Assembly: GCA_038503075.1 (NCBI GenBank)
Contig: JBCAML010000002.1
Span: 2,852,001-2,916,000, forward strand
DNA: 64,000 nt
Source of the DNA: Gyromitra esculenta
Lineage: Eukaryota; Ascomycota; Pezizomycetes; Pezizales; Discinaceae
Direction: 5' to 3'
Position numbers and translations under genes: made by a program. Below the pieces are notes generated by a model. That model was not told the DNA's origin. It was given only the letters and a program-made list of their open reading frames with translations, and made no database searches. How positions within the stretch are numbered: the first letter of the stretch is position 1; the number at the start of each line of letters is the position of its first letter. Positions 24,534 to 34,834 of the stretch are shown here, piece by piece.

Positions 24534-25562
24534 TTGCTTCCACGGGCTAGGAATACTCCTAGACTTGTCGAGAATGTCAACACTCCAAGCCTAGGCGATA
24601 CAAGTCAAACCAATAGTACAAGAACTTCTCAAATCATTCCAGCAACCATTCCTGTCCCTCTGAATGCACTTACTAGTTCATTGGATGTGCAAACAGATAC
24701 ATCGACGGGTACGACTACTGTTGCCGAACACCAAGTTGCGAAGACTAGCAATAGCAACCTTTCTGCAATCTACAGTGTTGCAGATATTAGTAACCCCCTC
24801 TATTGGCAGTGCAGCACAACTGTGCGATTCACTCTATATGGCTGGTGGTGTGAATGATTCGTTATCGATCCCTAGAGAATCCTCTCAGGAGAACAGTGTT
24901 GATAGAAACTTCTCTTCCAACGCTTCAGCTCAGGAGCCAACTCAAAACACCACTTACCTTCTTAGGCATACTGCTCTTATGGGGGTTAGTGATGTTAACA
25001 AAACTGTTATGAGCACTCTCAATCTAGCAGCGGATACACCGATTACGGAAAGCGGTCAGAATCGCACGGTGATAAACATGCCGCTAAGTGCGCCTCCGGA
25101 TGAAGTGACTACATGTACCTTAGTTGGAGGCCAGGTCCCAATGTCAATACAGGCGAAAGTAATATCGCATCACCGAATCTCACCCTAGCTATTGACACTA
25201 ACAGTCCCCATCACGTAGTGACATATCCCGAGTATTCAAGAAGCAGTTTAATCATCGATTCCGCTATAAACGACCCTGTAATTTTTTCAACTGTAGCCCC
25301 GATATTGATACCGATAACTACCATCGCTACACCAAGGAGAAGGTCTACAAGAGTTGCTGATCCAACAATTAATCTTATCCGTTACTACCGTCAAAAGAAA
25401 ATATATCTCGATATTGGACTTTGTGCGATGAAGCAACAATGCTATACCCTCCGTGCCCATAAAAGTGCCAACGTAGCACATAATTTGCTAGCCGCTGTAG
25501 GGGGGGATTGCAGGTTTTGGGCCGCAGCAGAACAAGTCATGCTAGCCAAAAAAGACCAGTAA
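24534..25562 (+). pseudogene. Ser/Thr/Asn-rich broken reading frame, function unknown
   Basis: Coding-like, low-complexity peptide (rich in S, T, N, P) runs in one frame from 24534, shifts near 24790 to another, and returns near 25130 to the first, ending at 25562 after RRRSTRVADPT and YYRQKKIYLDIG. Two mutually compensating shifts suggest either indels in a former gene or unrecognised introns. I recognise no family. It ends only 8 bp before the MITE at 25571. Confidence 0.3.
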
Positions 25563-25570
25563 AAAGAGGG

Positions 25571-25793
25571 TACCGTTGTATTTGGCGAATAGGCCCATGG
25601 GCTTAAAGCAAAGTGGAGAGAAAGATGGCGGCGAAAAGGGCCAATTGGATTGCCAGAACCCCAGGGTTGGGGTTACCACCAACAGCACTTTCCTATTTTA
25701 ACGTAGTCTACCTATCTGATTGGCCCTTCTCGTCACCATCTTTCTCTCCACTTTACTTTGAGCCCATGGGTCTATTCGCCAAATACAACGGTA
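25571..25793. mobile_element. 223-bp MITE with ~80-bp terminal inverted repeats (Tc1/mariner-like)
   Basis: The left arm from 25571 (TACCGTTGTATTTGGCGAAT) and the right arm ending at 25793 are reverse complements over about 80 bp, with a handful of mismatches. The unique centre is about 60 bp. The ends read TA|CCG...CGG|TA, as expected for a TA target duplication. It has no coding capacity, so it must be non-autonomous. Confidence 0.8.
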
Positions 25794-26484
25794 TTGCAAG
25801 GAAGAGTGCAAATTGATTGAAGTAGGTTGGATCCCCGGCCTCGCTTACCGTCTCAGCCAGCGTTTTACCTTTGTCTTCCTCTTACCCATGTACCACGATA
25901 GTCCCAGTCAGAGGGTTCGCTTAGAGTCCGGGAAACAGGCTCACGGAAAGAATAAATAGTAGCCTCGCTAGGGTACGAAAGAGTGTGACCAAGATTAAAT
26001 AATAGTTGGAGACCCTATACAGCCGTTGTGTGGCAAATATGACTTGTCAGGAATGTTCCAAGTATGTTTATCTATTCCCTCCTTTGTTAAGCATAAGTGC
26101 AGAATACTTTGTGCGACTGTCATGTACCCCGCAAAAGCCATTTCCTTCCTACTTTAGATAATTAAAATAGAGTACACGATAAGGAAACTTGTTACCCGAA
26201 CTAACGTTCATCCGATAGTTTCTATTGTCGGAAACACGACACAGGAGAGAATTTATATCTACTTTGCCCAATATGTGGACCTTGCTGCGATACCTGTTTT
26301 GAAGTGAACACGACTAGCTGTGCCTAGTATAGTAAATACTTTTGTAATACACACTATCTGAAAGGAAGATACTTGCTTATATTTCACTTGGTCACAGGGG
26401 ATCTTGTAACTCGGGAGGAAAATGATGCTATTGTCGAAGAGGTGGAAGTAGAAGGGATAATGCCTGGAAACAGGGAGGAATACG
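25794..26484. other. gene-free stretch
   Basis: No feature seen. A minus-strand frame is open across 26855-26259, but it lies antisense to the Cys-rich remnant and has no family signature. Confidence 0.4.
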
Positions 26485-26848
26485 AAATACGAAAAGTGCA
26501 AATCTTGCAAAGAAGTTACGTGTTGGGAATGTGCTGGTGAGGAAGGCTGGGAGTACTGCGATTCAGAGGGGGATGTAGAGAGATGGTTTGTACCAGCTGT
26601 CACTTCTTTACTTGCAGGTCCTGTGACTAGATTTTGCAGTGACTGCAAATAATATGGAAGGTATGCCTCCATTTCATTTCTGCCCCACGGTGAAAGAATT
26701 GGCTTGCTAACTAGATATCTGCAGGCAATTATTGCATTATTACGGACTCCAAAGGTAACTCGATCGGCTGAATGATTCGGAATCTGATTCAGAAGACTGG
26801 TTTTGTGGTGTTTGCCGCAAAGCTTTTTTAAAAAAAAGCAAAAATTAA
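26485..26848 (+). pseudogene. decayed Cys-rich zinc-binding C-terminal domain
   Basis: The frame at 26485-26652 encodes KCKSCKEVTCWECAG, YCDSEGDVERWF and RFCSDCK, then a stop. After a frame change, 26660-26848 continues the Cys pattern (FCPTVKELAC, CRQLLHYYGL, DWFCGVCRKAF) but carries two in-frame stops. The regular CxxC pairs indicate a zinc-binding domain. The frameshift and stops make this a pseudogene. Such Cys-rich tails would suit the F-box/LRR-like fragment at 24003, but that association is inferred. Confidence 0.5.
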
Positions 26849-26861
26849 GAAGCACAGAGAT

Positions 26862-27077
26862 ATGGATCCACTAACAATGAGAGCACTATTTGGAGAGAAG
26901 TTCAGTCTTAGCGAAATATCCGATCTGATGGGACGACAAGATATAGAGACGGCAAATCGAGAAGGTTGGTTGAAGCGTGTCCTTGAGGAAGCTGGTTATT
27001 ACGATATATCAGAACTGATTACTCAAGAGGAAGACGAAGAAGCCTGCCGGATCTGGTCGGTTTGGGCAAGGATATGA
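26862..27077 (+). CDS. small hypothetical protein, 71 aa
   Basis: An ATG at 26862 opens an acidic 71-residue frame (MDPLTMRALFGEKFSLSEIS, ending CRIWSVWARI) just 13 bp after the stop of the Cys-rich remnant. Composition is protein-like (balanced charge, helical periodicity), with no Cys and no transmembrane segment. I recognise no family. It may be a real small gene or the tail of the broken gene upstream. Confidence 0.25.
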   Translation: MDPLTMRALFGEKFSLSEISDLMGRQDIETANREGWLKRVLEEAGYYDISELITQEEDEEACRIWSVWARI

Positions 27078-27216
27078 TGCTAGAGTCGGCTGGTTCGGAT
27101 GGAGCTGAGGAGGTAGTATCAGGTCTGACCTAGGGGTATTATAGTGGTGCTATTTCGGGTTCAGCCAAGTCAGATGGACCCGGACCCTTCGACAAATCCA
27201 GTGAAGAGGTACCATT

Positions 27217-27519
27217 GGATTCCCTGGAACACGGCCTGAAAACTCGACCACGGGGGGTAAATCCAATGAAATAAGTATCAGTGAACTGCACAAAGAAGCC
27301 AAGGATACCAACGCAATCATCAACAGAGCACAAAGCACAGGATATAATGGCAAATATGATATTTCTGTGAAGGGTCCATCTTGCCACAATACTATTGAAA
27401 CAAACCCTAGCAACATATTCTCAGCCAGGGATATAGCTGCAGTCACGACAGAGAGTAATCTAATAGAGAATCGCGCAGGAGCTACTCCAAGCGAATGGGC
27501 CTTCGCTAATACTGAATGA
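27217..27519 (+). pseudogene. Ser/Asn/Thr-rich open stretch, function unknown
   Basis: A 100-codon open stretch without ATG, with the composition of a disordered secreted or linker region (SNEISISELHKEAKD, TNPSNIF). It resembles the frames at 24534-25562 in composition, not demonstrably in sequence. It could be an exon of an unmodelled gene or a remnant. Confidence 0.2.
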
Positions 27520-27821
27520 CCCAAGTAATCTTTGTGCTGGCCCCCAACCTCAAAATTCTCGCGTACAATATGTAGATAGCTACTGCATTTGTATTGGGTG
27601 ATAAATTAGGGTATATGAGGAGAGTTGTGGAAACATTTAGAATATATGTGGTGTAAAGTTGGGCATGTCAGAAACTTGGCGCTACAATCTGATGGATCTT
27701 TTTTTACCACTTTTATTTTGTTGATACTGCATCTCCTTCTGTACATGCTTGTTAGCTGAGTGGGTGTCCAGATGTCTTGGCCATTGGAACTGTTTCTAAC
27801 CGATGGGTTAATAGGAAGCAA

Positions 27822-28097
27822 TACCGCAGGTTTTGGAGAGAACCGCCCGGGTGGATATAAAGATCCTGGTAGAAATGGCGTAAGTGTCCTATGATTTGAT
27901 TACCCTCGAGAACCATGCTCTATCCTACATTCTCGACGTATTCAACAACACTCGGAGCTATTTGCCACTCCTAAGTGTTGTAACCCTAACATCCATCCAA
28001 AACGCCCCAAACCCTCCTTGAGTTGGTTAGGTTCACTGCGCCTCTCCTGCCAGGATCTTTACATCCACCTGTGTGGTTCTCTCCAAAACCTGCGGTA
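27822..28097. mobile_element. 276-bp MITE with ~55-60-bp terminal inverted repeats
   Basis: The left end TACCGCAGGTTTTGGAGAGA at 27822 recurs as reverse complement at the right end (to 28097). Similarity extends inward through GGTGGAT and AAAGATCCTGG for about 55-60 bp with scattered mismatches. The ends again read TA|CCG...CGG|TA, compatible with a TA target site. The interior is non-coding. It is a different family from the MITE at 25571, but with the same terminal pentamer. Confidence 0.75.
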
Positions 28098-30968
28098 TCT
28101 CAGCGCAATAGGTCACGTTGGTAGTGGTGGAATATTAAGCCGGTTACACTGCGGGGTACTTCACCTGTGGGACAGTTTCCCCTTGTGATTTCGAAATCGA
28201 AGTACCGTATAGTTTCGGGCGATACCCCATGGGGATCCTACGGAACGCAGAGGGATAGGAACTTTTGGTAGTATGTGAAGCTAGATTCCTCCCATATTTA
28301 GTGTTTTTGTTTCACCACGGTATAGTACTAAGAGGTTGATTAACGCTGATCGACCGATAGCCTGCGATCTGGGAGTGTCGTAGTGACCTTACCGCTTAAG
28401 GATTTAGATTGAGGCTCCAACAGAGGAAGACGTTGCACAGAGTATTCAGGGCGAGATTAAGTACTGTCAGGTCCTTGCCTAATCCGTGTGATGACAATAA
28501 TTAACCTCGTCCCAAGTACTGTGCGAAGTAATAGCTGTCATGTGTACATTGTCTACATCACAATCGATTTATTGGAACAAACGAACCCGCTGAAATCGAC
28601 GAACTACATGTAGCAGTTTGACTAGTGGGATGGTACTGTTTCTTTACAGCCATATTCTACTAGTGGTAAGCAGTAAACAGCGATTGAAGTGCCGAGCCAC
28701 TACAGCAGGTTGATTACACCACCTTGTCAACGGCAGTTGAGCAAGCCCCAGAGATCGCTTGACGTCTTTGTTTTATTTTGCTTTTTGTTTCACTTCAGAC
28801 GACGCTTTTTGACCACAACCAACTGCATGCAGCGCGCACCACGCATTCTCCCGAGCTAAGAGTATCTAACCCGAAACCATGTGCGCCGACCCCGATCCCG
28901 AACCTTGAGACCATGCATGAAATGCAGTGCGCACAATGACGACTTTACATGATATGTGCTGCAGTAAATACGCGCAGAGACGGGGATGGGGCCGTTAATT
29001 GGGAACTATGCATGACAGCCTGGGGGTCGAGGGAGGAGACGGATCCCACCGGGTCGAGATACGAGATACAACATGAAGGGGCCGTTTAGACTGCCTGTGA
29101 CTTTGCAAGTTCCTTCCCGTTTTTTTTTCTTCCACATCCCTTTACAATTGCTTGGTAGGACCATGTAAACAACATGGCAGTCGCTAGGACTAACCTCAAA
29201 CGCTTACCTTAATGAATCATCATTAGCGCCACCTCTCGCAGGAGAGCGATGAACGTGAGGGGCACTGGCTGGTGGGCGATGGCGATGGGGCAGGGGCAAG
29301 AACCCCTAACCACCACTGACAGACCTTTCTACACTGCTTCTAGCGAGCATGTACCACGGTTGTGAGACCATCCGTCTGCTCGATAACGTGCGTGGATCTC
29401 ATCTGGCGTTTTTCAATACTCCCTGGGCCCCGTCTACCAATCCCTTACCAGCCTATGTATTTCCCCTCCAATCCGATTCTTAAGAGTCCTAGTCTAGTCA
29501 TGGATCGAGAACCATCCACCCTCGTGGTCGAAGACATCACCATTATTAAGACACTCATCCATGGCTCTGGCAGGGCGGTACCCGTACCCACTTTCCTCGT
29601 CTCTCCCCCCCCTCCCAAAGGCTATCCTCCGAGTGTCCAGGAATGGCGTTGCACAGCAAGTAGCTTTTTCCTCCATCCACCATCCATCACCACATCCGCC
29701 TTACCAAGTCACCCGTCATCCATTTTAAACAGAGGGGTAAATATATCTGCCAAAAATAATCACAGGAAGGCTCATCTCGATCCTGCCGTTGTCACATCCA
29801 TCACTTTCCCGCATCTGATCCTGCTGGTACGACGTTTCCCTTTCCCAGGGGTTATCTTCAATCTCTCCCTGCAGACATAATCCTGTACCGCCAATGCGCA
29901 GTTAGCTTGCAGTCCAAAAGAACACGGACCTTGGAGTGAAAAGGACGAGAGAAACACTCAGATACCATACCTAGCTGCAACCGACTTACACGCCGCCACC
30001 TGACCACATCGGTACTTCCTAAGGCAATTTCACTGCCAATATCGTTGTGCACTTTTATTAGATATCAGATTCCTGGTCATTCTCATCGACAGCAACCCAC
30101 ATAAGGCTATTATCGCGCATCTGATCAATTGAGTTAGGTTTTAGGTGAGCAATGCAATAAATTCTGTCTACCTTCTATCTTTGTATTGGTTCTTGGATCT
30201 TCGCCCTATCTACTTTGTGCCTCGTTTCTCAGCCTGTTTGGTCTCAATTGCTTGTTTTTATTGCTGTTTTATCGTCTCATCCGGAAACCTGATATTGCCA
30301 TGTCGATATATTCTCTTTGAGCTTGCTGCCCGTTTGCTGCAGCTGGTTACTCACATAAGTTTCACAACTAACCGGGTTCGAGAAGCCATAGACAGCTGTA
30401 TACGCCGTATCATACCGCATCCACATACCCTCACCCCGCTCTGTCTACGTGTCGCCCGTTTGTGTATTTGGTACATACACCCTTTCAGCACGGTGGACGG
30501 CTGCCAGCATTAGATTAATTTATTATTATTTTTGTATCCATCTTTCGCCGATATCTCAGGTTAGTCGCTGCCAATAAGCAGGGAGTGTGAGAGGAAGTGG
30601 GTTATCAAAGAGTGGGGGCTGTTCTCGGGCCGATTGGAGGGAAAGGTCATAAAGGAAGCTTTCTTTCCAATCTAAAAGGAAGTAATTCTTGTTCCTGGCT
30701 AAGCAAGTTCAGCAAATTTCAAACAGAGAGGTACCTTATCACATACCAGGGCCGGTTCACAAGTAAATTGCTCACCAAACATGTATATATTTTTTAGGCT
30801 TGGTTTCTAAATCGCCCCTAAGGACTAGCTCAAACTATAATTCCGATTCCCGTCTACCAGATTGGTTGAAGCTGGTCGCTCCCGCAGTCGCATACTTGAC
30901 AAATCTGGCTTTATTCTTTCTCTCTAGAGTTTTCCACATCCCCGAGGCAGGATCGAAATAGCGAAAAC
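28098..30968. other. gene-free stretch upstream of the SIS-domain gene
   Basis: No recognised gene. The segment 29360-29880 is C/T-rich on the + strand with a C-run near 29606, and 30145-30513 is open but unlike any family. A 12-bp palindrome GATTTCGAAATC lies near 28188, and TACATGTA at 28605-28612. Promoter elements of the SIS gene probably lie in the last few hundred bases (TCTTTCTCTCTAG near 30915). Confidence 0.4.
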
Positions 30969-32592
30969 ATGATCAATACTCTACCTTCAGGTGAAAGCTT
31001 TTTTCGCAATTTCAGGGACAAGAAATGTCATGACTCGCTATTGCCGCTCACTCCCGCAAGCATCTCCGAGATGATACCAGCTCTTCCAATAACGCCACCA
31101 GCAACGGAAGTAGACCCAGATAGCGAGCGCATTCTCGCAACAGCTGTGCATGTTCTTTCCACTGAGGCTACAGCTTTATCATATCTCTCGCGACTTTACG
31201 CTACCAATCCTACAGCCCGTGACGGATTCGTAAAAGCCGTTGAAGCAATTGCGACCGCTAACTTGAATGATGGGAAAACGATCATCATTGGGGTTGGTAA
31301 AAGTGGAAAGATTGGAGAGAAGCTGGTGGCGACAATGAATTCGCTAGGTTTGTCAGCAAGCTTCATGCACCCCATTGAGGCTCTCCATGGAGATCTTGGG
31401 ATGGTTAAGCCGGTACGTTCTATCATTCAATCTCATAAATATATTATTGTTTCTTCTTTCCGTTGCCTTGTTTTATGCAGGGATAATGCAGGTTGTATTG
31501 TGGCCCATTATTGGATTTATAATCTTCCTCTCTGCAATATCTCACTGGCCTCTGCCTGGTTTACAATTTTATGGTCACACCCGAATTTAGCGGGTGTAGT
31601 ACAAATAAGTGATGTTAAAGTTTACCCGCTCTTGCCTCCTGTCGGTTGTTTGTCCCGAGACCCCGCGGGGCAAAACAAAGCGAAAGTGGTTGTGAAATGT
31701 CATAAACTCGAGAGATGTGTCGGCTAATACTTATAATTTGTCAAAACAGAAAGATGTTTTACTTCTAATCACATTTTCCGGAAATACCCCCGAGCTTCTC
31801 TCACTACTCCCACATCTACCAAAGCACCTTCCCCTCATCGCGTTGACGTCTCACACATCCTATCATACTTCTCAGCTGACGAGAGGCCGTGTTGGTGCTA
31901 TCTTGCTCCCCGCTCCCATACCGGAGCCTGAGACTGAGAGCTTTGGGATATCCGCACCAACAACCTCAACGACAGTAGCACTTGCGCTCGGTGATGCGCT
32001 TGCTGTCGCCTGCGCCAGGAGGATTCACAACCATGATGGTAACATGCCAGCGGACATATTTAAGCGGAATCACCCCGGCGGTGCCATCGGCCTTGGAAGC
32101 GGAAAAGGTGTCATCCGGATGCTAGATTTGGCCGTGAGATTAGACGAGATACCTACCCTCAATGGCGGGGAGGCACTGGCAGTAGACTCACCGCCTATAT
32201 CTTCATCGAGTTCGGAATCTGATCTAAACATGACAGAATGGAAACATCTAGCTCCACAGGTCGTCCAAGTTGTGGACTGTTTGATCGCGGCTATTAATTC
32301 TAAAACTGGGTGGCTCAAAGTTTCTTGGGATGAAGTTGTTCCCCCGGGACGGCTGAAGAGAGCTAGAGATAATGTGCACGTAAATGTGTACGATCCGGAT
32401 ATGGCACTGGTTGTCAATACGAGCGAGATGATCCAGGTAGCTGGCGAGGCTAGTGTTGAAGACGTGCGGAGGCGGATCATCGCTTCTAGGGACGATGAAC
32501 AAGATGGTAGATTTCAAGAAGGCGCTGTGTTAGGAGTTGTTGTCGGCGGCAAGGTAATTGGTGTGGTAGAGATTGACGACTTGATGAAATAG
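30969..32592 (+). CDS. SIS-domain sugar-phosphate isomerase-like protein (KpsF/GutQ type)
   Basis: Two exons, 30969-31412 and 31750-32592, joined in phase, give 428 residues. The splice reads LGMVKP|KDVLLLITFSGNT. The SIS fold is marked by IIIGVGKSGKIGEK, SFMHPIEALHGDLG, LLLITFSGNTPELL and the KpsF/GutQ signature NHPGGAIG. Bacterial relatives interconvert ribulose-5-phosphate and arabinose-5-phosphate. Fungi do not make KDO-lipopolysaccharide, so the fungal role is open. The C-terminal part (about residues 310-428) sits where bacterial enzymes have paired CBS domains, but I could not recognise clear CBS motifs. The first ATG is used; an internal ATG at 31071 (MIPALPITPP) is a plausible alternative start. 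The 337-bp intron is long for this region. Confidence 0.85.
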
Positions 32593-34834
32593 GGTTATTG
32601 GGTTTCTTTTTGACTCTGTTTATGTCTCTATCCCCTTCTCGTATCCTTGTTTCTACTTCTGTTCACACTGCACGTGTTGTAAACGTGTCATAGACGAGAC
32701 GCGTGAGTGTATTATGGGTACCCGGGATTGGTTATCAACCCTATTTTATTTATTTCAGACGACGACTTTTATTCTTCTCTTAGGTTATTTTTGGGATAGG
32801 ATATTTTCCCTTCTATTTATTCTATGTATGGGTGGTATCTGTCTTTTGGGCTTTTTTTTGTGTGTTTCCCTTTGGCTTTCTCTGGAATATTTAATCTTCC
32901 TTAAATGGGACAGCTAGGCGTACAGACGGGGATATTATTGGCAAGACAACAATTCTAACTAGAGGCTATCATTATCATTACTATAACACTTGACGGAACT
33001 CATCTGGTTTTCCAGTTTACTAGTACCCAAGAGGTTTTCGCATGTTGCTACTTATTTCAAAACGTAGATCTATTTGATTAAGTATACGTGTGCCACTGTC
33101 ACCGGGATCAGCAGTCATAAAAATTGTGGGAATACCAAGACCTTCTAGGCACTTATCGGTAGATATCTATCCTTTCTGTGCCGTATTATTTTATTTTATT
33201 TTAGCTTAGCGGTAAACAGTGGCGCTGACACCGCTAACCTGTCCTGATCCCGTACCGGGCGGCGTTCCTGCAGACTGCAGAAGCAGATAATCCCCGCTTT
33301 TGATTGCGTAGGCCACACAATTGAGTTTGCGTATTAAAAAAATGGAATAATGTTATGGAGGAGGGAGGGGCGATAGTACAATGTACTATTATTGACACTA
33401 AAATCTTATGGGTGATGTGTTGTGCTTCCGAGAACTTTCTTGGTAAGGAAGGAATCTTGGCTGTTAGGCAATGGGTAACATTCATCACAGAGCACGTGTG
33501 CTTTAATTCCAAATACTGTGTCCGATTATCAAATGGGAACGGGAGCAGGGAGGAAGGAAGAAGAAGAAAAAAAGCATAACGTTGTGACAAAAGTTTACTA
33601 TTAGTATGTACTAGGGAGGAACGAAGGGGAAAAAAAAAAGAAAACAGATGCCGTTTACCCATGAGGTACATGCAAGGAATAGTAGTAGCCCCACTAGCTT
33701 CTGTCAGCTTAGTATTAACTTTTATTTTATTTCGGGCTATAGGGATGTGGTGTGATGTCACGGGGGAAGGTCATTCATGCTGTTTTACTCTACATCGGAT
33801 GACCCTAATCAATAGAGGATCATCTTATCTGATGAAACATTTTCCGCAAGTATTTATTAACCATGATATTATAATTCATGATGGATCACTCGCTAGCAGA
33901 TGGTCCAGTAATGGGAAAACAATTTATTGCAATATAGAAATAGACACCTCTATTGAAAGTTTTCCCCATGGGCGAAGGTTAAAATAACTAATCTGCCAGA
34001 CTTTAAAGACTGTTATTTTACTAACCGTTATATAGACCAATTCTTAAAAGACCCATGCCTCACCCTATCCTCCCGCCCACCTTTCCCACCGTCCTATCTT
34101 CTCTCCCCTACCTTTTCTTTCCTAGTTTCTCCATAAAACAACCAACAGCCACTACAAGTCTATAATCAACTACAAAGAAAAACGGAATTCAAAACGGGAG
34201 CCTGTTGTCCCAGACGTTCAAAGTCCCTCCTCTAAGCATAAACCTATACTTGCGCGCCCTGGCTTCACCTCCCTGAATTCACTTCACCCTGGCTTCGTGT
34301 ACAACCATGGATCTATTTTGACTTCCGAAAAAACGGTTTTCTCTGCGCTACACAGACAATCCCTCGACGCGTTTCTCCGAGCCTAAGTCCTACCATATTC
34401 GTTTTGCCGTATGGTGACAGCTATAGTCGATGAGTGGGCTGAAGATAGATTTCGAGACGGCCCGGTTGAAACTCCAACGCTGGGCGAGGTGTGATGGCTT
34501 AGTGTTGTTTGCGTGGGAATAGCCAGTATGGTTATTAGGATTCAAAATTAGCGCAAGGTTATATGTGAATACTCGTGTTCCTTTTAAATCATAAGCTTAG
34601 CTCCGAGCACCTTGCAGTTGAGTTTCTTTGTGCCTGATACAGAAGTTTAGTAGTTGGCTTGATCTACGGCGTAAAGAGTGTGCATATATAGCAGAAATTC
34701 AGGAAAAAAGCCTAAAATACTCAAACGGTTTTGAATAGGTGTATCTCATTTATTTCTTATCGACTGCATGTACTACATGTAGCGAAGTAGCACCCTACCC
34801 AAATGTCATAGCTGTTTTGAACCTTATGGTTGAA
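32593..34834. other. gene-free stretch between SIS gene and retrotransposon block
   Basis: The first 300 bases are T-rich 3' UTR-like sequence. No gene is supported beyond it. The minus-strand frame at 33761-33234 lacks family signatures and is rich in low-complexity runs. TACATGTA occurs at 34774-34781, about 55 bp from the LINE poly(A) end. Confidence 0.4.

Noticed and set aside
26259..26855. 198-codon minus-strand open frame
   Set aside because: It is antisense to the Cys-rich remnant, whose CxxC pattern gives a better explanation. The minus frame has low-complexity runs and no family signature.
29362..29880. 172-codon + strand frame starting MRPSVCSITCVD
   Set aside because: Arises from a C/T-rich stretch (Pro/Ser/Leu repeats) with no recognisable domain; more likely upstream regulatory sequence.
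33234..33761. 175-codon minus-strand open frame
   Set aside because: Phe/Leu/Ser-rich translation of purine-rich + strand; no motifs and no splice signals.
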